64,000 bases of DNA from contig NZ_ALAS01000081.1 in NCBI RefSeq assembly GCF_000290615.1, positions 1 through 64,000 of the forward strand. The letters run 5' to 3'. A program made the translations under genes and the position numbers. Below, in pieces: positions 17,590-26,709 of the stretch (the first letter of the stretch is position 1; each line of letters starts with the position of its first letter). The notes under the pieces are model-generated. The model did not search any database and was not told the origin of the DNA. It saw only the letters and a program-made list of their open reading frames with translations. The DNA comes from Heyndrickxia coagulans DSM 1 = ATCC 7050 (GTDB lineage: Bacteria; Bacillota; Bacilli; Bacillales; Bacillaceae_C).

Positions 17590-18630
17590 TTGTCCAAAAA
17601 AACGATCGCAGTGCTCGGCGCGGGGAGCTGGGGCACTGCCTTGTCGATTGTTTTGGCTGATAACGGCTTTAAGGTCAGGTTGTGGGGAAACAAAAAAGGC
17701 CAGATCGATGAAATCAATACATCCCATACAAACGCGTTTTATTTGCCGGGCATCAAGCTGCAACCCGCAATTACCGGCACCTTTTCACTTGAAGAAGCGT
17801 TAAACGGCATTGATACCGCTGTACTGGCGGTCCCTACAAAAGCGGTGCGCGATGTATGCAGGCAAGTGAAAGCGGTGCGGAAAAGCCCGCTTTCCATCAT
17901 CCATGTCACCAAAGGGATTGAACCGGGTTCCCTGATGCGCATTTCGGAAATGATTGAAGAAGAAATTCCGGAATCGTTGCTGCGGGATCTGACGGTTTTA
18001 TCGGGGCCGAGCCATGCTGAAGAAGTCAGCCTGCGCCACCCGACAACCGTAACCGTTTCATCGAAAAAAATGGCAGCTGCCAAAAAAGCACAGGACATTT
18101 TTATGAACTCGAATTTCCGCGTCTATACGAATCCCGACATCATTGGCGTCGAATTGGGCGGTTCCCTGAAAAATATTATTGCACTTGCAGCCGGCATTTC
18201 GGACGGCCTCGGCTATGGGGACAATGCGAAAGCCGCTTTAATGACGAGAGGGCTTGCGGAAATCGCCCGGCTCGGCACGAAAATGGGCGCAAATCCGCTG
18301 ACATTTTTAGGGCTTGCCGGGATTGGCGACCTGATCGTGACTTGCACGAGCGTTCACTCGCGGAACTGGCGGGCCGGCAATATGCTCGGCAAAGGCAAAA
18401 AGCTCGATGATGTGCTGGAACAGATGGGAATGGTCGTGGAAGGCGTCCGGACAACAAAGGCGGCGTACCAGCTCTCCAGCCGGTACGAAGTCAAAATGCC
18501 GATTACCGATGCCCTTTACCATGTCTTATTTGAAGGACTTGACCCGAAAGAAGCAGTCGACAATTTAATGGGCCGGCTGAAAAAACATGAAATGGAAGGT
18601 TTGATGGATGTGCTGGGGGAACAGTACTAG
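17590..18630 (+). CDS. gpsA: Glycerol-3-phosphate dehydrogenase [NAD(P)+]
   Basis: Reduces dihydroxyacetone phosphate to sn-glycerol-3-phosphate for phospholipid synthesis. The 346-aa protein has the N-terminal Rossmann GAGSWGTA, the substrate-site segment [21 protein letters not shown] with the catalytic Lys, and [15 protein letters not shown] 17590 was preferred: AAAGAGGGTG (17574-17583) sits 6 nt before it, whereas the in-frame GTG at 17581 lies inside that site. The gene ends 120 bp before a strong terminator. Confidence 0.96.
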   Translation: MSKKTIAVLGAGSWGTALSIVLADNGFKVRLWGNKKGQIDEINTSHTNAFYLPGIKLQPAITGTFSLEEALNGIDTAVLAVPTKAVRDVCRQVKAVRKSPLSIIHVTKGIEPGSLMRISEMIEEEIPESLLRDLTVLSGPSHAEEVSLRHPTTVTVSSKKMAAAKKAQDIFMNSNFRVYTNPDIIGVELGGSLKNIIALAAGISDGLGYGDNAKAALMTRGLAEIARLGTKMGANPLTFLGLAGIGDLIVTCTSVHSRNWRAGNMLGKGKKLDDVLEQMGMVVEGVRTTKAAYQLSSRYEVKMPITDALYHVLFEGLDPKEAVDNLMGRLKKHEMEGLMDVLGEQY

Positions 18631-18751
18631 CTTTCCTTGGCAAAAAAGTCCCGGTAGGCTTTCGGATGATACCGGACGGAGGCATGCTGCATAAACTGCA
18701 AGGAAAAAGAATTCGCTTTAAACTGCGCAGGCTGGGTATAGTTAACCTTTT

Positions 18752-18784
18752 CTCCGGGGCAGACGTTTGCCCCGGCCTTTTTTT
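18752..18784 (+). terminator. Terminator after gpsA
   Basis: CCGGGGCA (18754-18761) and TGCCCCGG (18768-18775) form a perfect stem with a 6-nt loop, followed by seven T. The segment 18631-18751 holds no recognised gene. Confidence 0.93.
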
Positions 18785-18794
18785 ATGCCGTAAA

Positions 18795-18824
18795 TTGAAA
18801 CATTTCAAAAGCTTATGATATAAT
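18795..18824 (+). promoter_or_regulatory. Sigma-A promoter of yphE-yphF
   Basis: TTGAAA (18795-18800), 18-bp spacer, TATAAT (18819-18824) with an upstream TGA giving an extended -10. Confidence 0.75.
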
Positions 18825-18877
18825 GTCCGAAGTCCGAAAGGTTTACGAATTTTACAAGGGAGAAAGGGGAGATTGTT

Positions 18878-19078
18878 TTGTCCCGGGGGATGGCGAATAT
18901 GTGGATTTCGCTTTTCGGCATGGGCCTGCTCTGTTTGGCGATGGTATTGATTCTTGCCAGCAGATATAGGCTGAAACAAAAACTGTTCAAATGGGCGGCT
19001 GCTGTGATTGCGTATGCCTGCCTGGCGCTGGGCGGCCTGATTATGGCTTATATCGTGCTGAGCGGGCCGGCAAATTAA
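18878..19078 (+). CDS. yphE: YphE family membrane protein (DUF2768)
   Basis: A 66-aa protein with two membrane helices (about 8-26 and 38-62) joined by a basic loop (SRYRLKQKLFK). It matches YphE (DUF2768), a small protein of unknown function in spore formers, and sits before yphF as in B. subtilis. The start is TTG 18878 after AAGGGGAG; ATG 18890 or 18899 would be alternatives. Confidence 0.8.
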   Translation: MSRGMANMWISLFGMGLLCLAMVLILASRYRLKQKLFKWAAAVIAYACLALGGLIMAYIVLSGPAN

Positions 19079-19096
19079 CCGGAGGGGGAGATCATT

Positions 19097-19813
19097 TTGC
19101 GCTTCAAAAATATGCTGCTGCTTCTGACCGTTTTCTCCTGCATCAGTTTAGGCGGCTGCCTTTATCCGGGGGCACAGGAAAAAGAAAGCAGGCTGCCGGA
19201 TGACATGCAGCTTCAAATGGTGCAAAAAGCGGTAGATGCATACCGGAAAGACAACGGCGGCCTGCTCCCGATCAAGACAAAGCCGCAAAATACGCCGGTT
19301 TACGTAAAATACCCGATTGATTTCAATAAACTGAAAAGCCCGAAAAACTACCTGCCCGATCCGCCGGCAAATGCGTATGACAACGGCGGCACCCTGCAGT
19401 ATGTGCTGCTTGATCCGGAACATCATCCGGTGGTAAAAGTGTTTGATACGAGAATACCCGATAAAATAAGAGACTTGCAAATCCGGATTGCGTCCCAGGG
19501 CTATCCGCCGTTTAAAAAAGAGATTGCAAGAAATGTATACGCTTTAGATTTTAAAAAGCTTGGTTACAAAACAGATCCGTACGTGGTGTCACCGTATACC
19601 GGCCGGAAACTGCCGCTTGTCATTACCGGCAGAGGCGGCATTTATGTCGATTACCGGGTTGATCTGGCAAAAGCGCTCAAAACGGGCAAGCGGGCGTTTA
19701 AACCCGGGGAAGATATCCGCGTGCTGTTAACCGAAGGCTCTCCGTTTGTACCGGCTTATTCCCTCCCCTGTACCGTAAATCAAAAAAATGAACCGGTATT
19801 TATGGCAAAATAG
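19097..19813 (+). CDS. yphF: YphF, putative lipoprotein
   Basis: A 238-aa exported lipoprotein of unknown function. The signal peptide (about 1-20) ends in the lipobox LGGC, so Cys21 should be lipidated and anchor it outside the membrane. The mature part is hydrophilic with repeated proline/tyrosine-rich segments. TTG 19097 follows GGAGGGGGAG. Downstream of yphE by 18 bp, it probably shares its promoter; a terminator follows. Confidence 0.85.
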   Translation: MRFKNMLLLLTVFSCISLGGCLYPGAQEKESRLPDDMQLQMVQKAVDAYRKDNGGLLPIKTKPQNTPVYVKYPIDFNKLKSPKNYLPDPPANAYDNGGTLQYVLLDPEHHPVVKVFDTRIPDKIRDLQIRIASQGYPPFKKEIARNVYALDFKKLGYKTDPYVVSPYTGRKLPLVITGRGGIYVDYRVDLAKALKTGKRAFKPGEDIRVLLTEGSPFVPAYSLPCTVNQKNEPVFMAK

Positions 19814-19817
19814 TCAT

Positions 19818-19862
19818 AACCCTTTCTCATCCCAATATATTGTTAGAGAAAGGGTTTATTTT
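19818..19862 (+). terminator. Terminator after yphF
   Basis: AACCCTTTCTC (19818-19828) pairs perfectly with GAGAAAGGGTT (19846-19856), followed by a T-rich run. Confidence 0.88.
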
Positions 19863-19966
19863 TTAGGTCTCGCGTCTCTTCGCAAGGAAAAATTTTGAAA
19901 AAATAAACAGGAGGCAAATCCTGTACAGCAACTTTTTGAAAATCTATAAAAAAATCATTTTATAGA

Positions 19967-19995
19967 CATAAGGCGGTCGGACAACATCATACACA
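19967..19995 (+). promoter_or_regulatory. Candidate sigma-E promoter of spoIVA
   Basis: CATACACA (19988-19995) matches the sigma-E -10, and CATAAGG (19967-19973) is a fair -35 at 14-bp spacing. spoIVA belongs to the sigma-E regulon in B. subtilis. Confidence 0.6.
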
Positions 19996-20059
19996 TATAA
20001 TGTCTTATCATCAGCGCGAATGATGGTGTCCCGGGAACGAATGTGGGGAGGGAAACAAA

Positions 20060-21538
20060 TTGGAAAAAGTTGATATTTTTAAAGATATTGCAGAACGTAC
20101 GGGCGGCGATATTTATTTGGGGGTCGTGGGCGCCGTCAGAACGGGGAAATCCACTTTTATTAAAAAATTCATGGAACTCGTTGTGCTTCCGAACATTACA
20201 AACGAAGCGGACAGAAACCGGGCGCAGGACGAACTCCCGCAAAGCGCGGCCGGGAAAACGATTATGACGACAGAACCGAAATTTGTGCCGAACCAGGCGG
20301 TTGCTGTCCATGTCGATGAAGGGCTTGATGTGAATATCCGGCTTGTCGACTGTGTCGGCTACACGGTTCCGGGCGCGAAAGGATATGAAGATGAAAACGG
20401 CCCGCGCATGATCCATACGCCGTGGTATGAAGAACCGATTTCCTTCCACGAAGCGGCGGAAATCGGCACGAGAAAGGTCATTCAGGAACATTCAAGCATC
20501 GGGGTTGTGATCACAACAGACGGCACGATCGGCGAAATTCCGCGTGAGGATTACGTGGAAGCGGAGGAAAGGGTTGTTGCCGAGTTAAAAGAAGTCGGAA
20601 AACCGTTTATCATTGTTGTCAATTCGGCAAAGCCGCACCATCCGGAGACGGAAATACTGAGGACGGAATTGCAGGAAAAATATGATCTTCCGGTGCTCGC
20701 CATGTCAGTGGAAAGCATGCGTGAAGCCGATGTGCTGAATGTGCTGCGTGAAGCGCTGTACGAATTTCCGGTACTGGAAGTCAATGTGAACCTGCCGAGC
20801 TGGGTGATGGTGTTAAAAGAAAACCACTGGCTGCGTGAAAATTATCAGGACGCCGTGAAAGAATCGGTAAAAGACATTAAGCGGCTGCGCGATGTGGACC
20901 GCGTTGTCCAGGCTTTTAACGAATATGAGTTTATTGAATCTGCAAGCCTTGCCGGCATTGAAATGGGGCAAGGGGTGGCGGAAATCGATCTCGAGGCGCC
21001 GGATGAACTGTACGATCAGGTTTTAAAGGAAATCGTCGGCGTTGAAATCCGCGGCAAGGATCATCTGCTCGAGCTGATGCAGGATTTTGCCCATGCGAAA
21101 TCGGAATACGATCAAATTTCCGATGCTTTAAAAATGGTGAAACAAACCGGCTATGGGATTGCCTCACCTTCCCTGCAGGATATGAGCCTGGATGAGCCGG
21201 AAATCATCCGCCAGGGATCCCGTTTCGGCGTCCGGCTGAAAGCGGTGGCGCCGTCCATCCATATGATCAAAGTCGATGTCGAATCGGAATTTGCCCCGAT
21301 CATCGGGACGGAAAAGCAGAGCGAGGAGCTTGTGCGGTACCTGATGCAGGATTTTGAAGATGACCCGCTGTCCATCTGGAATTCGGATATTTTCGGGCGC
21401 AACTTAAGTTCCATTGTCAGGGAAGGCATCCAGGCAAAATTATCGCTCATGCCGGAAAATGCCCGCTATAAGTTAAAAGAAACGCTCGAACGGATCATTA
21501 ACGAAGGGTCAGGCGGCCTGATCGCCATTATTTTGTAA
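20060..21538 (+). CDS. spoIVA: Spore morphogenetic ATPase SpoIVA
   Basis: Forms the basement layer of the spore coat by ATP-driven polymerisation around the forespore. The 492-aa length equals B. subtilis. The TRAFAC-type P-loop GAVRTGKST is at about residues 24-32, the switch region DCVGYTVPGAKGYEDENGPRM is intact, and the C-terminus ends GSGGLIAIIL, the part that interacts with SpoVM. TTG 20060 follows GGGGAGGG; the next codons read EKVDIFKD as in the family. Monocistronic between terminators. Confidence 0.98.
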   Translation: MEKVDIFKDIAERTGGDIYLGVVGAVRTGKSTFIKKFMELVVLPNITNEADRNRAQDELPQSAAGKTIMTTEPKFVPNQAVAVHVDEGLDVNIRLVDCVGYTVPGAKGYEDENGPRMIHTPWYEEPISFHEAAEIGTRKVIQEHSSIGVVITTDGTIGEIPREDYVEAEERVVAELKEVGKPFIIVVNSAKPHHPETEILRTELQEKYDLPVLAMSVESMREADVLNVLREALYEFPVLEVNVNLPSWVMVLKENHWLRENYQDAVKESVKDIKRLRDVDRVVQAFNEYEFIESASLAGIEMGQGVAEIDLEAPDELYDQVLKEIVGVEIRGKDHLLELMQDFAHAKSEYDQISDALKMVKQTGYGIASPSLQDMSLDEPEIIRQGSRFGVRLKAVAPSIHMIKVDVESEFAPIIGTEKQSEELVRYLMQDFEDDPLSIWNSDIFGRNLSSIVREGIQAKLSLMPENARYKLKETLERIINEGSGGLIAIIL

Positions 21539-21540
21539 GA

Positions 21541-21564
21541 GGGATACCGCGGTATCCCTTTTTT
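21541..21564 (+). terminator. Terminator after spoIVA
   Basis: An 18-bp perfect palindrome (21541-21558, GGGATACCG and CGGTATCCC) followed by six T. The rest of 21565-21831 has no gene; it carries promoter-like elements for hbs (TTGCAC at 21673 and GTATACACT near 21767) that I cannot rank. Confidence 0.9.
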
Positions 21565-21831
21565 GTATCCGTGCACCCGCAAAATATGTTTTCTGCAAGT
21601 TTGAATTTTTCGAGAAAAGTACTTTAAATCCGAAAAAAAGTTGAAAAGTTTTCCTTTGTTAGCGAATAGTTCTTGCACCTCTCTTGCGATTATGATAATC
21701 TTTTAACAGAATTGGTGCTGAAAAGCCTGATTCTATCCGGTTTTAAACGTTTATGATGAGGGAAAACCGTATACACTGAAGAGAAGAAGCTGGAAATGAC
21801 TTCTATGTTTCTTTTGGAGGAGGTGAATGGA

Positions 21832-22104
21832 ATGAATAAAACGGATTTAATCAATGCAGTGGCAGAAGCTACCGAACTTTCCAAAAAGGATACGACAAAA
21901 GCAGTTGACGCTATTTTTGATACAATTCAAAATGCATTGGCAAACGGAGATAAAGTCCAACTGATCGGGTTTGGTAATTTCGAAGTGCGCGAACGCGCTG
22001 CCCGTAAAGGAAGAAACCCGCAAACCGGCGAGGAAATCGATATTGCGGCAAGCAAAGTGCCTGCATTCAAGCCGGGGAAAGCGCTTAAAGACGCAGTGAA
22101 GTAA
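21832..22104 (+). CDS. hbs: DNA-binding protein HU (HBsu)
   Basis: Essential nucleoid protein that bends and packs DNA. The 90-aa product has the HU signature [21 protein letters not shown] with the DNA-clasping arm (about residues 53-75). GGAGGAGGTG precedes ATG 21832 by 6 nt, a very strong site that suits a highly expressed protein; 12 in-frame upstream codons are not used. It is followed by a terminator, so hbs is a separate unit from mtrB. Confidence 0.97.
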   Translation: MNKTDLINAVAEATELSKKDTTKAVDAIFDTIQNALANGDKVQLIGFGNFEVRERAARKGRNPQTGEEIDIAASKVPAFKPGKALKDAVK

Positions 22105-22130
22105 TTACATATGGTTGCTTTGAGCGGAAA

Positions 22131-22156
22131 AAAGGCTGCCTGGGCAGCCTTTTTTT
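22131..22156 (+). terminator. Terminator after hbs
   Basis: AGGCTGCC (22133-22140) and GGCAGCCT (22143-22150) with a tiny loop, flanked by A-run and seven T. Confidence 0.9.
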
Positions 22157-22285
22157 AATACAGCAGGGTCCAAAAAACGGAAAAAGGGAAACGTGCATAC
22201 GTTTGGCGCCCGTTTTCCCGGTGCAAAAGCCTGTGAAATCCCGGCACAGCCGGGGGGAGAGCCTGAGCGCGGCGTTTTCGGCGCT

Positions 22286-22313
22286 TTGACTGCAAACGGC
22301 GCTGTGGTAAGAT
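22286..22313 (+). promoter_or_regulatory. Sigma-A promoter of mtrB
   Basis: TTGACT (22286-22291), 16-bp spacer, TAAGAT (22308-22313). It gives mtrB its own promoter, where B. subtilis cotranscribes it with folE. Confidence 0.6.
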
Positions 22314-22357
22314 GAATATATGAAAAGCTTTTTAAACGAATAAAAGGAGGACCGAAA

Positions 22358-22588
22358 ATGAAGGCAGAGGCGCAGGCAGATTATATCGTAGTGAAAGCGT
22401 TGCAGGATGGGGTAAGCGTCATTGGGCTGTCAAGGGGTACCGATACGAAGCTGAACCATACGGAAATGCTGGATGATGGCGAAGTGCTGGTCGCACAGTT
22501 TACCGAACATACTTCCATGATCAAGATTCGCGGCGAAGCGCAAATCCTGACCGGCATCGGGAATTTGCGCAGCGAAGCGAAAAAATAA
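22358..22588 (+). CDS. mtrB: trp RNA-binding attenuation protein (TRAP)
   Basis: TRAP forms an 11-subunit ring that, with tryptophan bound, wraps RNA carrying GAG/UAG triplets and shuts off trp genes. The 76-aa product has the conserved core: VVKALQDGVSVIGLSRG, the tryptophan-site segment HTEMLDDGEVLVAQFTEHTSMIKIRG, and the RNA-binding Lys/Arg residues (LSRGTDTK and IKIRG). AAAGGAGG precedes ATG 22358. Unlike B. subtilis there is no folE upstream, and no trp genes occur in the aromatic operon of this window, so its targets lie outside. Confidence 0.95.
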   Translation: MKAEAQADYIVVKALQDGVSVIGLSRGTDTKLNHTEMLDDGEVLVAQFTEHTSMIKIRGEAQILTGIGNLRSEAKK

Positions 22589-22603
22589 ACCGGAATCAAT
22601 TTG

Positions 22604-22633
22604 TTAACGGCCATTTTACATATGTGATATAAT
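22604..22633 (+). promoter_or_regulatory. Promoter of hepS-menG-hepT
   Basis: TTAACG (22604-22609), 18-bp spacer, perfect TATAAT (22628-22633) preceded by TGA, an extended -10. Confidence 0.6.
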
Positions 22634-22684
22634 AAACTACAGCTTATTTTTAGGCCAGATCAACGAAGAAACGGGGAAAGGGTT

Positions 22685-23494
22685 ATGTCATACCAGAGGG
22701 AGCAGCAAATTGCCGCAATCAAACAGGCGATTGAAGAAGAAGTGGCACACGACTATCTAAATCAGTTTATTGATGCCCCATACATAGATGAAGACCGGAT
22801 TCTGCTTTTGATAAGCAGCCTTGCGGGGCAGCCTTATACGGAACATGAAGTGAAGCAGTTTGTTGCGACTGCCATGCTGATCCAGATTGCCCTTGACACC
22901 CATGAAAAAGTAACCAATGCAAATGAAAATCAAAAAAGCCGCCAGCTTACCGTTCTGGCGGGGGATTATTTCAGCAGCCTTTACTACAAACTGCTTGCGG
23001 GCGTGCACAACGTCCGGCTTGTCGGCATACTGGCGGAAGGAATCAAATCCGTAAATGAATATAAAGTGATGCTTTACCAATTTGACAATTCCGACGCGGA
23101 GACGTTCGTCGGGCATTTGAAAAAAACCGAATCCGCGATTATTACAAAATTTATGCAGTTTTTCGGTTCACAGCCGCTCATCCGCTTAAGCGAGGAACTG
23201 CTTTTGTTTAACCGGCTGCTAAGGGAAAAGGAGCAGGCCGAAAACGGGAAGCGCTCCATCCTGTTTGAAGCCCTGAACAAAATGGCCTACCCGGGTGACG
23301 GGCGCCCTTTTGAGCAGCTGCCGCATGAGAAAAAGCGAAAACTGTTTTATATTTGTGAGAAGTATTTGAAAGAAAGCATTCGTGCGTTGCAGGCTGCGGC
23401 CATGTCTTGCGGAAACGAAATGCTTTCAGAGCGGATCCGCCTGCTGATGGGGCGGTATGGCGATGCAACGAGATTATATGCGGAGGAAGGGTAA
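22685..23494 (+). CDS. hepS: Heptaprenyl diphosphate synthase component 1
   Basis: The small regulatory subunit of the two-protein enzyme that makes the C35 side chain of menaquinone-7. The 269-aa product matches HepS (HepPPS_dimer family), an all-helical protein without DDxxD motifs. It lies in the order hepS-menG-hepT, with menG starting 2 bp after its stop. B. subtilis HepS is slightly shorter (about 251 aa). Start ATG 22685 follows GGGGAAAGGG. Confidence 0.88.
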   Translation: MSYQREQQIAAIKQAIEEEVAHDYLNQFIDAPYIDEDRILLLISSLAGQPYTEHEVKQFVATAMLIQIALDTHEKVTNANENQKSRQLTVLAGDYFSSLYYKLLAGVHNVRLVGILAEGIKSVNEYKVMLYQFDNSDAETFVGHLKKTESAIITKFMQFFGSQPLIRLSEELLLFNRLLREKEQAENGKRSILFEALNKMAYPGDGRPFEQLPHEKKRKLFYICEKYLKESIRALQAAAMSCGNEMLSERIRLLMGRYGDATRLYAEEG

Positions 23495-23496
23495 CC

Positions 23497-24201
23497 ATGA
23501 TGCCAAAAGAAGAGCGGGTACACGCCGTTTTCGAAAAAATTTCGCAAAACTACGACAAGATGAACTCGGTGATCAGCTTCAGCCAGCATAAGCGGTGGCG
23601 GAAAGACCTGATGCGGAAAATGGCGGTAAGAGAAGGGAGCAGCGCACTCGATCTGTGCTGCGGGACGGCGGACTGGACGATTGCCCTCGCACAGGCAGTG
23701 GGCGAATCCGGTAGCGTGACAGGGCTCGATTTCAGTGAAAGCATGCTTGAAGTCGGGAGGCGGAAAGTGGAAGCGCTCGGCTTGAAAAATGTCGCGCTCC
23801 GTTACGGAAACGCAATGGAACTGCCGTTTGAAGATGAAACGTTTGATTATGTGACGGTCGGGTTCGGGCTTAGGAATGTCCCGGACTACAAACAGGTTTT
23901 GCAGGAAATGTACAGGGTGCTGAAGCCCGGCGGCATGGCGGCCTGCCTGGAAACCTCCCAGCCGGTAATTCCCGGGTACAGGCAGCTTTATTACTTTTAT
24001 TTCCGCCGGATCATGCCGCTTCTCGGACAATGGTTGGCAAAAAGCTACCGGGAATATTCTTGGCTTCAGGAATCTGCACTGCAGTTTCCTGGAATGGAAG
24101 AACTGGCGGCTGCATTTTCCGACGCGGGTTTTGGCCGGATTTTGTACAAGCCGTTTGCCGGCGGGGCTTCAGCTGCACATATTGCCTTGAAAGAGAAATG
24201 A
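23497..24201 (+). CDS. menG: Demethylmenaquinone methyltransferase
   Basis: Last step of menaquinone synthesis (also called ubiE or menH). The 234-aa SAM-dependent enzyme has the SAM motif [12 protein letters not shown] (about residues 50-60), GLDFSESML, and the family signatures YGNAMELPF and [10 protein letters not shown]. The start is ATG 23497 (or ATG 23500) after GGAGGAAGGG; the long upstream frame is inside hepS and is not used. Confidence 0.95.
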   Translation: MMPKEERVHAVFEKISQNYDKMNSVISFSQHKRWRKDLMRKMAVREGSSALDLCCGTADWTIALAQAVGESGSVTGLDFSESMLEVGRRKVEALGLKNVALRYGNAMELPFEDETFDYVTVGFGLRNVPDYKQVLQEMYRVLKPGGMAACLETSQPVIPGYRQLYYFYFRRIMPLLGQWLAKSYREYSWLQESALQFPGMEELAAAFSDAGFGRILYKPFAGGASAAHIALKEK

Positions 24202-24219
24202 TGATCGGATGGAGACGGA

Positions 24220-25182
24220 ATGAAGGTACAAATGCTGTACTCGTTTTTAAAAACGGATATTGAGCTTATTGAACAAGAGCTGGCCAACGCTGTCGCATCA
24301 AATGCTGCTTTGATACAGCAGGCATCTGAAAGTTTGCTGAAAGCGGGAGGAAAAAGGATCCGCCCCGTATTTGTGCTGCTCGGCGCGAAATTCGGGGATT
24401 ACGAAATCGAACGTGTCAAAAATGTCGCTGTTGCACTGGAATTGATCCATATGGCGTCGCTCGTGCATGATGATGTCATTGATGATGCCGAACTGCGCAG
24501 GGGAAAGCCGACCGTAAAAGCCAAATGGGACAACCGGATTGCCATGTATACGGGCGATTATATTCTCGCAACCGCGCTTGAATACATTACAAAAGTGGAG
24601 GATCTCTCCGCCCACCAGATTCTGGCAGATACACTTGTTGAAGTGTGCGTCGGCGAAATCGAACAAATCAAGGATAAATACCGGTTTAATCAGAATTTGC
24701 GCTGTTACTTAAGGCGGATTAAGCGGAAAACGGCTTTGCTGATTGCTGCCAGCTGCCAGCTCGGGGCGATTGCAGCGGGCGCTGACGAAAAAACTCACCG
24801 CCAATTATACCGGTTTGGCTACAATGTCGGGATGAGCTATCAAATTATTGATGATATCCTGGATTTTACCGGCACGGAGAAGCAGCTCGGGAAACCGGCA
24901 GGCGAAGATTTGCGCCAGGGCAATGTAACGCTCCCGGTGCTTTTTGCAAGGGAAGACCCAAAAATCAGAAAGATGCTTGAAACCGTCCATGAGCACATGC
25001 CAAAAGCGGAGCTTGAGGGCGTTGTCAGACTGGTCAAACAATCCGGCGCGATCGAACAATCCTATGCAATTAGCAACTGCTACCTCGGGAAAGCGCTCGG
25101 TACGCTTGAGCAGCTCCCGGATACCCGCTTTAAAAAAATGCTGGCAGATTTGGCGCGTTATATGGGAAAAAGAAAGTTTTAA
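24220..25182 (+). CDS. hepT: Heptaprenyl diphosphate synthase component 2
   Basis: The catalytic prenyltransferase subunit, 320 aa. Both aspartate-rich motifs are intact: HDDVIDDAELRRGK (first DDxxD, about residues 83-87) and DDILDFTG (second, about 209-213). GGKRIRPVFVLL carries the isopentenyl-diphosphate site. The start ATG 24220 after GGAGACGG gives MKVQMLYSFLKTDIEL, in line with the common HepT start. Third gene of the hep-men operon. Confidence 0.95.
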   Translation: MKVQMLYSFLKTDIELIEQELANAVASNAALIQQASESLLKAGGKRIRPVFVLLGAKFGDYEIERVKNVAVALELIHMASLVHDDVIDDAELRRGKPTVKAKWDNRIAMYTGDYILATALEYITKVEDLSAHQILADTLVEVCVGEIEQIKDKYRFNQNLRCYLRRIKRKTALLIAASCQLGAIAAGADEKTHRQLYRFGYNVGMSYQIIDDILDFTGTEKQLGKPAGEDLRQGNVTLPVLFAREDPKIRKMLETVHEHMPKAELEGVVRLVKQSGAIEQSYAISNCYLGKALGTLEQLPDTRFKKMLADLARYMGKRKF

Positions 25183-25196
25183 AAGAAAGCAGGGCT

Positions 25197-25230
25197 GCCG
25201 GGCAGTGCCCTGCATTGGCGGCCCGGTTTT
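25197..25230 (+). terminator. Terminator after hepT
   Basis: CCGGGC (25198-25203) and GCCCGG (25221-25226) followed by TTTT; a competing hairpin GCAGGG/CCCTGC overlaps it. Confidence 0.6.
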
Positions 25231-25251
25231 GAAGCGCTTACTTCAAACATA

Positions 25252-25280
25252 TTGAGATTTTCCCGCCATCATGGTACGAT
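25252..25280 (+). promoter_or_regulatory. Sigma-A promoter of ndk
   Basis: TTGAGA (25252-25257), 17-bp spacer, TACGAT (25275-25280), 53 bp before the start. Confidence 0.7.
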
Positions 25281-25333
25281 TTTCTATGGCTAAGATGCCT
25301 TACATAGTAGAAATGCGAATGGAGTGGATGAAG

Positions 25334-25780
25334 ATGGAAAGGACTTTTTTAATGGTAAAACCGGATGGGGTCAGCCGCCAGCTGATCGGCGAAATCGTTT
25401 CCCGCTTTGAAAAGAAAGGGTTTCGGCTTGCGGGGGCAAAATTGATGCAAATTTCAGATGAACTTGCAAAAAAGCATTACGCTGAGCATAAAGAGCGCCC
25501 TTTTTTCAATGATCTCGTGGCATTTATTACTTCCGGTCCGGTCTTTGCCATGGTTTGGGAAGGCGAAAACGTCATCGCCACCGCACGGCAAATGATGGGC
25601 AAAACGAATCCGGCCGAAGCCGCCCCGGGGACGATCCGCGGCGATTACGGCGTGATTGTCAGCAAAAACATTATTCACGGTTCCGACTCACCAGAAAGCG
25701 CGAAACGTGAAATTTCCCTGTTTTTCCGGGAAGACGAGCTGATCTCATACAGCCGGCCGGCGGATACTTTGATTTATTAA
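25334..25780 (+). CDS. ndk: Nucleoside diphosphate kinase
   Basis: Balances NTP and dNTP pools by phosphate transfer through a phosphohistidine. The 148-aa protein has the N-terminal [12 protein letters not shown] and the catalytic histidine in [12 protein letters not shown] (about residue 116). ATG 25334 is chosen from the family start; GGAGTGG lies at 25321-25327. Flanked by its own promoter and terminator. Confidence 0.96.
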   Translation: MERTFLMVKPDGVSRQLIGEIVSRFEKKGFRLAGAKLMQISDELAKKHYAEHKERPFFNDLVAFITSGPVFAMVWEGENVIATARQMMGKTNPAEAAPGTIRGDYGVIVSKNIIHGSDSPESAKREISLFFREDELISYSRPADTLIY

Positions 25781-25787
25781 ATCATGC

Positions 25788-25827
25788 AAAAAAAGATTGG
25801 CGATCCTCTCCGCGCCAATCTTTTTTT
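25788..25827 (+). terminator. Terminator after ndk
   Basis: AAAGATTGGCG and CGCCAATCTTT form an 11-bp stem, flanked by A-run and seven T; probably bidirectional in sequence but only ndk ends here. Confidence 0.92.
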
Positions 25828-25884
25828 ATGTTAAAATAAACGGTATGAACTACCAAATCTGAATAAAAATACGGAGATTGCATA

Positions 25885-26673
25885 ATGAAAACAGAACTGG
25901 ATGAATACGGCCGGTTCATTGCGCAAGTCAAAAAGAAAACGGGGATCGATTTATCTTTGTATAAAGAAGCGCAAATGAAAAGAAGGCTGACGACATTATA
26001 TGAAAAAAGAGGTTTTTCATCTTTCAGTGAATTTTTTCAAGGACTGGACAAAAACGAACGTTTGCTGGAAGAATTTTTGGACAGAATGACGATTAATGTT
26101 TCAGAATTTTACAGAAATAAGTCGAGGTGGGATGTGCTCGAACGGAACATTTTGCCCGGGCTGCTGAAAGAAAAAGGAGAAAAACTGAAAATCTGGAGTG
26201 CCGCTTCCTCTACGGGCGAAGAACCGTATACGATGGCCATGATCCTGTCAAAGTATTTGCCGCTTAATAAGATTCAGATCCTGGCGACCGATATTGATCA
26301 AAAAGCCCTGCAGAAAGCAGAAGCCGGCGTTTATTCCGAACGTTCGATCCTTGAGGTGCCGCGCGAAATGAAACAAAAATATTTTCAAAAAAGCGGCGGG
26401 GGCCCGTTCTATCAAATTGCGGACGAAATCAGGCGGTCGGTGATATTCAAACAACATAATCTGCTGCACGACCCTTATCCAGCAGCGGATCTGATTATTT
26501 GCCGGAACGTGCTGATTTACTTTACAGAAGAAGCCAAAGTGTCTGTTTACCGGAATTTCAGCAAAACGCTGTCGGCAAACGGCATATTATTTGTCGGTAG
26601 CACGGAACAGATTTTCAATCCGGCCGCGTATGGATTTGAAATTGAAGATACCTTTTTCTATAAAAAAATATAA
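25885..26673 (+). CDS. cheR: Chemotaxis protein methyltransferase CheR
   Basis: Transfers methyl groups from SAM to glutamates of chemoreceptors. The 262-aa protein has the N-terminal helical domain (about 1-75) with KKKTGIDLSLYKEAQMKRRL, then the methyltransferase domain with WSAASSTGEEPYTMAM (SAM site), ATDIDQKAL, and CRNVLIYF. It lies just before aroF, as in B. subtilis. A TGTTAAAAT box at 25829-25837 may be its promoter. Confidence 0.95.
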   Translation: MKTELDEYGRFIAQVKKKTGIDLSLYKEAQMKRRLTTLYEKRGFSSFSEFFQGLDKNERLLEEFLDRMTINVSEFYRNKSRWDVLERNILPGLLKEKGEKLKIWSAASSTGEEPYTMAMILSKYLPLNKIQILATDIDQKALQKAEAGVYSERSILEVPREMKQKYFQKSGGGPFYQIADEIRRSVIFKQHNLLHDPYPAADLIICRNVLIYFTEEAKVSVYRNFSKTLSANGILFVGSTEQIFNPAAYGFEIEDTFFYKKI

Positions 26674-26709
26674 AGCGCTCCATCCATCTATTCGATTTAC
26701 CGGGATTTG

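Noticed and set aside
22181-22285. Segment resembling a cobalamin or THF riboswitch (CGGTGCAAA...)
   Set aside because: The core boxes of both classes are missing, and the segment ends upstream of the mtrB promoter.
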